From positions 2,792,501 through 2,856,500 of the forward strand of contig OU015566.1 in NCBI GenBank assembly GCA_907165135.1: 64,000 bases of DNA. Direction: 5' to 3'. Source of the DNA: Oikopleura dioica. Its lineage: Eukaryota > Chordata > Appendicularia > Copelata > Oikopleuridae. The notes beneath the pieces were generated by a model, which saw only the letters and a program-made list of their open reading frames with translations, searched no databases and had not been told where the DNA came from. The position numbers and the translations under genes were made by a program. Below are positions 56,307-64,000 of this stretch, one piece after another. How positions within the stretch are numbered: position 1 is the stretch's first letter; each line of letters begins with the position of its first letter.

Positions 56307-57831
56307 TATAACCTCTTCTGTTGACTATTCTCTGCTCTTCGCTGTCAAGTTTACAAAAACAATGATATGGTATCCTGTTCAAGAAATTGAAAAAATAACT
56401 CCTGCGTTATTGTTTTGTGCCGTATTTGGTGAATGAAGAAGGCGAGCTAGTCTTGTGACCAGTTTGAGCTGGATCACACGCGGGGACATGGCCCTCAAGG
56501 CATATTTAATTTGGCTGGGCGCTGCCAAGTTTAGGAGGTTCGCCCCCTTTTTGACCTCTTTTCATTAAAATACGAAGAAAATTCTCGAAGATTTTCATTG
56601 AAAACCACAATAATACCGTTCATTTTATCATTCCCGCGGCAATTTTTCGGAATAAAAGCTGTTCTTAGGATATCCTTTAATTGACGGGAAGATGACTTGA
56701 AGATGAAACTTTTTGAAACGGAAAAGATAGGTTTGTTGTGCTCAAAAACAACCAATTTTAATAATTTAGTGCATGTTTTTCCCCTTGCAAACGGTTTTTT
56801 CCTCCGTTCTAGCGCGAAACCAACTCACTTGAGATAGATCTACTTTGGATAGTATTGCATAAATTTGAACACTTCGCGAAAGTAAGAAGAAAAATCCGCA
56901 TGAGCTTGGCGGTAATCAATGTTGATCGCTATTTGGATAGCTATTTATTTTTTTGCGCACCGCTGTAAGACGATTACTTTTCTTACTGTAGTTAAGTTCG
57001 CGGTGATTATTTTCAAGCACAGCAATATACAATTGTCAATTGACGATTGTCGAAAGACAAGTTCGTCTTTCGGAATTATTTTTGGACTAAATCATGTTTT
57101 TTGATCAAAAAAGCGACTTTTTTCTAGTCAAAAATGAATGAAAAGACCAATTTTTTCCCAGAAAATATTTTTTTTTGTTTATTTTTTTAAATTGACAGAC
57201 AAAATTGGTCTTTTTTATGACGAAAAAACGTCTTTTTTGACTCATTTTACCCCCATCCCTTTTTCATTATTCAACATCATCTGATAAATATTTGAAACAA
57301 CAACTACATCAGGAACAGGTATCGTTGCATATCTCTAAATCAATGGATGTAAGTTGCGGCGCTAGATGGCGGTTTAATGTCGGACGCTTTGAACTCGCGG
57401 ACGAAAATTACTTTTTGGTGTCTTTTACTTTTTTAATCATATTTCGTTTTTGGGAGAGCTAAAAATAATGAGCATAAGAGAACATTCATCAGAAGTCAGA
57501 GAATGAACGAAAGTATAAGAGGGACAAGTCTTTACGGCGAAAATATTGAAGAGCTTTTGAGGTACTTTTAGGAAGGCGGTTCGCATGGACCAAAAAATGA
57601 TTTTATTTTCGGAAAAAATTTGCTTAAGATTAAAATCTTTAGGCCAATCAAATTCTTATATTCGGCGGACTGACCAGTAAGATTTCGGTTATCATACAGG
57701 TTTAAATTAACTTGCGCTGTATCACCTTTTTACAAAAAAAATTTGGTTGATTTTTAAAGTCGAAACGGATCTAATGGTCTTTTCTTTTCAGAAGCTCATG
57801 GAAAGAGCCAAAAGTTTGCTACGAAGAACTT
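56307..57831. other. Intergenic stretch between divergent OPLAH and GPCR genes
   Basis: Likely holds both promoters. No exon, RNA gene or repeat could be recognised. Confidence 0.5.
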
Positions 57832-59956
57832 TTGCTGCAATGTTTTTCCGCCGCTTACGAAACCGATGTTGACATTTCTGACATTGGGAACAACACAAGT
57901 TCAAGCGAGGATAATCCGAATAACATGGAGGAACACGACCCACTCACGATCATAATGATGGTCCTTGGCATAAGGAAATCTCGGTCCTTATTTATACGAA
58001 TCTTTTGTTTTTTTAGTCATAAGCGCTTGAAAGTGACCAGGCTGAAAGTGTCAATTTGATTGTTGTGTTAGTCTGGATTCAAGATGAAACAAAATATCGA
58101 ACGTCGAGTTCCTTGCGAACGGGTTCCAATTTTTCAGAGCAAAAAATGAGTTTGTCGGTCAAATACCTTCTTACTAAAAAGAACATACCCTAATAAAATT
58201 TATCGGATATAGATTCTATATTAAAGATCTATCTCATTAATTTCTAATTCGATTGATGGTTCTTGTCGAAAAACTGACATAATCTATTGGAACTCAAAAT
58301 ACAGTTTCTCATCCACATGACTCTTGCAAATATTCTCAGCACTTCTTTGTTTCCTTTTGGGTACTCCGGTTTGCACAATTGTCAATCTTTCAGAAAGACA
58401 ATGAATTTTGTGCGTAAACCGTACTTAAGATCTGGTAATCGGGTAATGGGCGTAGAAGTATGCGGACTGGGGCAACCCGTCAAGTGTGTCTCCTCGATTA
58501 TTTCCATGATGATGGTCACGCTCATGGCTGTTGACAGGTGGCGCTCGATAAAGATGAACCCAGGAATTGGTTCTGTCTTGTTTCTGTTTGTTCCAGACAG
58601 CTTCCGTCTTGCAGACAAATTGCCGTCGTCAAAATCATTGAAAATAACTAGCTTCAAACCTGTTTGATCTCTCGATAATGATCAAAAAACTTATCGAAAA
58701 TGAGACAGGCGAAATGTCTATCAGACAGTCTGCCAGACATAAAACCACAAAAGTCACAACTTGGTCACGAAAAAGCTTCCCACGAAATGTTCACCTTACT
58801 TGCCTTGCCATTTGGCTTGTTGCCTTCTTATCTGCTGCTCCCTTATTTTCTAGAGGTACTTTTTTTAAGCTTCATCACTTGACGTTTTCTAGTTTCGATC
58901 ACATTTGTTAGCGAAAAAGCTAGCTCAAACATGTGCGAATCTTGGAAAGCAGGAGAAGGAGATTGGAACCTCGCAAAAATTCCTGAGATGGACGAGGAGG
59001 AAGTTTGCAATTGCGCGCCATCTAGCGGTGAAAATTTCTATTACTCTGAAATTGAAAAGAAGGAAAAGATCAAAACTATCACGACAGCTGATTGTTTTGT
59101 TTGGGGGATCTGGTCGAATCCGAAAATGCATTATGCAACTTGGAAGCCGCAATTTCCAGATTGCGATTTGAAAAACCAACCAGAAGATCCATGCAAAGAT
59201 AAGATTTGGGAAAAGGGTTTGAAATGCTTTTTGACTTATTTTTTCGAGTAGTCTGCCTCTTTCAACCCAAAGCAGAAAGATATCGATGTTCGCTGCGGTT
59301 GCCCCTCATCTCGGCAGAAGAAAACCCTGTCCTGGTACTTGATGATCATCATGCTCTTCATCCCCGTCATCATCATCACCTGGTGCTACATCAAGATCAT
59401 AAAGAGCGCGAAATTCTTGGCGAAAAAGCTCGGCGAGTCCAGAACCCGGGGTAGAAGCATCGGCAGTACTCCAAAAATGAAGCGACCATCTCCCTGCTCT
59501 AGCGAAAGTGGCTCAACGACGGCGCTTCATTTTGCATCGAGCCAAAATACGATCAGAAAACCGACGATTTCCTCGACAATGCAAAACAATAACCGACAAA
59601 AGCGCATGTCTGAGTTCAACTCAAATCTTAATCTGATGGTTTTTCTTATGGTCGTTGCTGTCGTCGTCTGCTGGCTACCATTTCACGTCTTAAATCTATC
59701 CTGGGCATATGGCCTCCGAGTCAGGTTAAATCATTTTCAAATCGCCTTTCGGTCTGCTAATTATTTTCTTAGAACGGGATTGTGCGAGTTTCTTCAGAGC
59801 GCTGCTCGATTTTTGACTTGGTTTCATCCTCTTGTGAATTGCTTACTGTATTCTTTCATGGGAAAGAAATTTAGGAAGGAACTGAGGCACACGATTTATC
59901 GAGTCAGAACCATGAGAAAAAGAGGAATAGAGAATGACTCTCAATTTCTAAGGTAA
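57832..59956 (+). CDS. Class A (rhodopsin-like) G protein-coupled receptor
   Basis: The N-terminal region carries an NNTS glycosylation site, then helix 1 (LTIIMMVLGI) split by an intron 57975-58048 that starts GA and ends AG, resuming VNLIVVLVW. Helix 2: FLIHMTLANILS. Helix 3: VKCVSSIISMMMVTLMAVDRW, with DRW in place of DRY. Helix 4 around LTCLAIWLVAFLSAAP. A long Cys-containing second extracellular loop (58930-59240). Helix 5: LMIIMLFIPVIIITWCY. The third loop is Ser/Arg-rich. Helix 6: VVVCWLPFHVLNL. Helix 7: TWFHPLVNCLLYSF, a variant of NPxxY. It resembles peptide receptors, but the ligand is unknown. No clear initiator Met; the first exon may be further upstream. Confidence 0.75.
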
Positions 59957-60178
59957 AGAATTTTCATGCAGCTGAGGAAAAATCTTCGTGAAATCGATTT
60001 AGAGCAGAATTTTCTTAGAAAAAATGTCTTTTATAGCCTGAAATCATCATTCAACTCTAGAAGACCTTCTGCTTCAAGACTTGTTCTGTAAAAAGTTTCA
60101 AAGAAAAAATAGTTTATCCGAATGTACATGGTTCTTTTCATGGTTTTGTTGCTTTTTATTTGCCTAGAGATGATTAAT

Positions 60179-60890
60179 TCAATTTTTGCTGAGCAGAAGC
60201 TTTTCAAGTTCGGGCAGGCTAATGAAAAATTCGATGATGGAGATTTTCCCGTCTTTGTTGTAGTCGGCGTTTTTGTAGAAAAAGTCGACTTTCTAGAAAA
60301 AAAATTGAAAAACGAAAAGATTTTAATGGTGACAAACCTTCATGATATCGTCTTTGGTGAGTCCATATCGATCAGCTCGAGCTTCCAGGAGCTCAACGGT
60401 TTCAATTACTTCGATTTGTTTGTCTGAAAAAGTCTAGTGATTTTTAACTTCTTTCTCGTTTACCTCCATCTTTGTCGATCTTGTTGAAAAAAGCATACAA
60501 ATCGGCCCAAAACTTGACGAATTCTTCTTCATTCAGCTCACCTGGACGAGTTTTGTCGTATTTGAGTTTTGAGATGTAGGTTTTCTTGAATTTTTCCTTG
60601 ATAAAAATTGCAAAAAAATACTCACAAGAGCGGCTGAAAATTCAGCTTCTCGATCACCAGGAGAAACTTCTCCCTTGGCAATCATAGCCTTCGTAATTTC
60701 GTCGACTGTCGCGTAGCCACTTCCGTCTTGGTCGATTGTCTAAATGGGAAGTGGATGAGTTTTCTTGTTCGTAATTTTCGGACCTGGAAAGCGGATTTGA
60801 GCCCAGCGCCGTATTTTTCCCGTGCTGCTTCTCGGCTCTTTTTTCCTTCTTCTTTTGCTTGTTTGATTTCCTGAAATGGAAATTGAAAAA
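60179..60890 (-). CDS. EF-hand calcium-binding protein
   Basis: Minus strand, short exons. A basic helical start (EIKQAKEEGKKSREAAREKYG), an EF-hand loop DQDGSGYATVDEI (about 60735), LNEEEFVKFWADLYAFFNKIDKDG (about 60520), a helix with LEARADRYGLTKDDIM, and a last EF-hand DYNKDGKISIIEF before the stop at 60179-60181. Calmodulin-like arrangement. The N-terminal exon is uncertain. Confidence 0.7.
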
Positions 60891-60959
60891 TATATTCTTC
60901 AGAATTCAAAAGCTTCCTCCCCAGCACTTCCGGGAATAAGGAAAAAAATCCGTATTTTC

Positions 60960-61421
60960 GTGAAACCTCAAATTTCTCGGTCTCGCTAGAGCGCCACCGT
61001 GTTGCATAACAACCGCAGACTCCTGCATTTTAACACGGCAGACCTTCTCCCTAAAATTAATTGGAAAAATAAACAATGATTTTTTCTCTTTTGCTTTCGG
61101 TTAAGGATGTACAGGCAATTTCCTTTGAAGCACTGGCTTTTGGGGCTTCGTCTTCCAGCTGGATAGAGAAAATGTCGCCGGAACAGTGGGCGCTTTTTAC
61201 ATACAGACAGGAAAAGGGATTCAAGACACTGATGTAATTTCTTATTTTAGCCCTGTAGAAATATGGGTGTCACTAAGAAATCTTTATTTCTGAATGAGGC
61301 TTATATTGTAATTTATCGTTTTCTCATAAAAAAATTGACAAATCGGATTATTGTCATCAAAAAATCTAGGTTTATTAGGGCCGGCCTCGAATCGGAGCAG
61401 AAAATTGTTGAATACATCTTA
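60960..61421. other. Intergenic stretch, nothing recognised
   Basis: Upstream region of the EF-hand gene and 3' flank of the next minus-strand gene. No supported gene. Confidence 0.45.
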
Positions 61422-61946
61422 CTATTCATCGTAAAAATGCCAAAATGGTACCCCCAAAATCAAGTTCCCAGCGCTAACCTCGTTAACTTCTTCGTTTTCT
61501 TGAACTTCTTTTTCTTCTTCAGGGGCTTCTGGAGCTTTTTTTTCACATGTTTCTACTTCTACTTCTTTTTCTGGAATTGGTTCTTCCGGAGCTTTTTCTG
61601 GTGCCTCTTCCTCAGGAGCTGGTACTTCTTTGGGTTTTTCTGGACTTTTTTCTTGAGCGGGATTGAGTTGACATTTTGTTGGTTCTTCCTGGTTGGGTTC
61701 TTCTAGAATTGGTTCAGCCGCTGGTTCAGGTGCTTGTTCCGGTGCTGGTTCAAGTGCTGGTTCGGGCTTTGGGTCCTCCTTAGTTGGTTCGTGCTCTTGT
61801 TTTTGTTCGGGCTGTGGTTCGGGCTTTGGTTTGAGTTCTTCCGGAACCACGACTTGACCATCGACAGTTTCGATCCGATATGCTTTTCCGCCTAGATCTT
61901 CGATCAAATCGGCGAGCATGTTGTTAAGTTTAAGAGCGCCTTCCAT
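61422..61946 (-). CDS. Pro/Glu-rich acidic protein with short conserved N-terminal motif
   Basis: Minus strand, start ATG 61946 eight bases after an ATTTTAG acceptor. Residues 1-45: LNNMLADLIEDLGGKAYRI then GQVVVPEELK. The same pattern occurs in the gene at 62503. The rest (about 125 residues) is PEP/EPAPE-type low complexity, ending GNLILGVPFWHF. No signal peptide. Function unknown. Confidence 0.6.
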   Translation of the reverse strand: MEGALKLNNMLADLIEDLGGKAYRIETVDGQVVVPEELKPKPEPQPEQKQEHEPTKEDPKPEPALEPAPEQAPEPAAEPILEEPNQEEPTKCQLNPAQEKSPEKPKEVPAPEEEAPEKAPEEPIPEKEVEVETCEKKAPEAPEEEKEVQENEEVNEVSAGNLILGVPFWHFYDE

Positions 61947-62502
61947 CTCACTATCTAAAATAAAAGACTTCAAATAAGGACATAATAAATATCAAAAAGG
62001 CAGCAATAAACAGCAGCTTCTTTTTTTTTCTCTTGGCAATGAGACGATTTTCACGATATGTTCTTACGCGTCTTTGTTTCATTTGTGCGGGAAGCGATGA
62101 AAAAGCTCGTAAATTTACCGGATGTCGTGCGATTTATCCGCTTTTTATGATGAGAGCAAAACTATTCGAAAAACAATATGCAAGCAAATTTGTTTTTGAC
62201 TTTATCGCACTTTTTTATTATGCCAGATGATCAGTTTTTTTTATGATTTGTAATCAGGGTGGAAACATGGCGGATTCCCGAAAGATTAGGGCGTTATAAA
62301 CCGTTATTTCACTTTTCTCCAAATAAACTCTTAGAAATATTCACTTTACTTGAAAGACCCGCGCGTTGGTACATTGAATTAAATTGTTAATATTCATAAT
62401 CAAGATTTTTTTTTTACAAATTTATTTGAATTTCGGAGGAGTTCAGGAAGGAAAGTGATTGTCAAGCAGAAAGATGTTCATATTCATTTCTCGAGAGAGC
62501 GA
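61947..62502. other. Spacer between two related minus-strand genes
   Basis: AT-rich; no exon recognised. Confidence 0.5.
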
Positions 62503-62769
62503 TCATTGGGTTTGTTGAGTAACGTTTTCGTCTTGGGGATCCTTGTTTTGGGAGTCGTCGATGTTGGAGGCGTCAGTGGCATCGTCGTTGGCATCGTTGT
62601 TGGCATCGTTGGAATCATCCGACTTCTTCAACTCATCAGGAACAACAACTCGGCCATCCTCACCGACAACAATCGAGTAGGGTGTTCCTCCGAGAGAAGT
62701 TACAAGCTTGGAGATTTCCTCGTTCAAGTCGATAACAGCTTGCAACTCAGGAGCAGTTTGGGCGACCAT
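62503..62769 (-). CDS. Small acidic protein, paralogue of the gene at 61422
   Basis: 88 aa, start MVAQTAPELQ at 62769. It shares LxxLxxxLGGxxYxI...GxVVVPxELK with the downstream neighbour, then an Asp/Asn-rich tail (NDANNDANDDATD). Tandem arrangement on the same strand points to duplication. No family recognised. Confidence 0.65.
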   Translation of the reverse strand: MVAQTAPELQAVIDLNEEISKLVTSLGGTPYSIVVGEDGRVVVPDELKKSDDSNDANNDANDDATDASNIDDSQNKDPQDENVTQQTQ

Positions 62770-62971
62770 CTCGATTCTCTGTTTTTTGGGAGGGACTCTT
62801 TTTTTAGTCTGCTGCTCTGCCGGCAGGAGAACTTGACGCCTCCGATCGTAAAATTATTTATGATATTCGCAAGTCGCGGCACTCCTCTGATTCGACGATG
62901 AGACGTCATTAATTGTGGCTTTTTAATTGCAAGTTTTTCCGAAAACGTAGCATTTCCAAAAAAATCCCTGA

Positions 62972-64000
62972 ATAAAGAACCCCTGTGGGCCACTAGAAGA
63001 GCCTCGAAACGGCAAACTTTCCTGCAAACTTCGCCATGGAACTGCATTTTGCCGAGTCACGTGTTCCGATGGCTTCGACTTTGCGGACGACAAGAGCAGA
63101 TTCCAATGGTGTAAAAATAAACAGTGGATGCCGAAAACAAGCGCTTCTTGTGTTCCGAGCGGTGTTTTCATGCCAGAATCGGCCAGATCGAGAAATGTTC
63201 TTGGCTCGGCGTTTTTGGCGGAGTTGAGGGATTTATTTGGGGATGAGGTTGATTTTTCAGAAGAATTAGGAATGGATAAAAGATGGTAAAATGTCAGGTT
63301 CAAAAAAATCAAAAACCATAAGTTTGTTAAAAATTTCATAAATCTATATTTTCTACTTTTAAATCAGTTCGGAAACATAGAACAAGTTGTGTTAAGACGT
63401 AAATATCCAAACTCCAGAATGTCCGGCTCTAGAAAAACCCAAAAATGGCGTCAACTGGTGCGACGATGATAATAAATCCGGCTCTGTCTGCTCGACAATC
63501 TGTCAGGAAGGCTTTCATCTTGCCAATTCTGAAACTGGAAAGCGAAAATGCAACTGCACAAATGGCGAGTGCCGTTGGTCCGATTCTAGAGCCATTCGAT
63601 GCCGAAAAAATCCAAGTTGTCCTTCTCTCTCTGCGCCGGAAAATGGCAGCATTTATTGCCCGATTGATGATGTCTGCTTAGTTTCTTGCAATGAAGGGTT
63701 CGAAACTGAAAACGGCTTGGTAGAAGAAACGATCAAATGCGATTGCGACGTCTCTTCTGAGGAAGCAATGTGCAACTGGAATCAAAAAATGCCCATTTGC
63801 AAGGCGAAAAAAGGCTGCGAGAACGAATGCGGAAAGAACTCATCCTGCCGACTAGGGCCGAACGGATGGGGCTGTACCTGCAATTGCGGCTTTTTCCTCC
63901 GTCAGGGAAGGTGTATTCAAATAACTCCGAGTTGGAATAAAAATCGTTGCAGGAAAGGGTTTTCGATCGAGTTTTTCCAAATCTCAAAATTGTCGACCGA
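62972..64000 (+). CDS. Secreted Sushi (CCP) domain protein, partial
   Basis: An exon from about 62972 reads CGPLEEPRNGKLSC, FCRVTCSDGFDF, FQWCKNKQWM and TSASCV, one Sushi domain. A second exon from about 63419 reads CPALEKPKNGVNWC, CSTICQEGFHLA, GECRWSD. Then CPSLSAPENGSIYC, CLVSCNEGFETE and NWNQKMPIC form another, followed by an EGF-like stretch (CGKNSSC, WGCTCNCGFFL). The join between exons fits a GA-AG intron in phase 1. Longer open frames on the opposite strand over 62923-63339 and elsewhere are shadows. The gene runs off the right edge; its start was not found. Confidence 0.75.

Noticed and set aside
61263-61706. Phe/Trp-rich plus-strand frame
   Set aside because: Antisense shadow of the Pro/Glu-rich minus-strand protein.
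62724-63339. Minus-strand reading frames with a leader-like start opposite the Sushi gene
   Set aside because: The plus strand encodes clear Sushi cysteine patterns over the same bases, so these are shadows.

Overview
The window reads as a compact animal genome and most resembles a larvacean tunicate (Oikopleura-like). This is inference, based on short introns (many 40-75 bp), tightly packed genes on both strands, many predicted introns that fit only as GA-AG or GG-AG, animal-specific domains (somatomedin-B, CUB, Sushi, class A GPCR), and 3' splice sites directly in front of start codons, as expected with spliced-leader trans-splicing.

Left part (1-22.5 kb): the 3' part of a GT10 fucosyltransferase gene with a mobile-element-filled intron; short inverted-repeat elements (hAT-like with 8-bp duplications, TTAA-flanked, and a CCAATCAG-containing family); two related secreted-protein genes sharing an unnamed C-terminal domain, one with a somatomedin-B domain and Thr run, the other with a CUB domain carrying a long Ser run; a 3.76-kb long-terminal-inverted-repeat element carrying a multi-exon gene; a sphingosine-1-phosphate lyase gene with a Lys-rich secreted-protein gene nested in an intron; and the 3' part of a class 3 lipase gene.

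Centre (22,509-39,837): a 17.3-kb tyrosine-recombinase (DIRS/Ngaro-like) retroelement, apparently inserted in an intron of the lipase gene and opposite to it. It has split direct repeats in the order A1 - genes - B1A2 - 2 kb non-coding - B2, with copies that look identical. It encodes RT-RNase H with a DIRS-type C-terminal domain, a tyrosine recombinase, a coiled-coil protein, a three-exon protein with an Arg/Gly/Asn-rich tail, a giant (>1,400 aa) unrecognised protein, and further unrecognised proteins. Several genes contain phase-consistent introns, six cistrons begin with an identical AG-A-ATG arrangement, and the 5-mer CTNAG is strongly over-represented in both coding and non-coding parts. 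This is the best candidate for an undescribed system: a very large, multicistronic, intron-bearing YR retroelement.

Right part (39.8-64 kb): 5' exons of the lipase, an SLC17-family transporter, several secreted or membrane proteins, a RING-type protein, a Pro-rich type II membrane protein with a CUB domain, 5-oxoprolinase, a class A GPCR, an EF-hand protein, two related acidic small proteins, and the start of a Sushi-domain protein that runs off the window. All exon joins were inferred by eye from reading phase; no transcript data were available.
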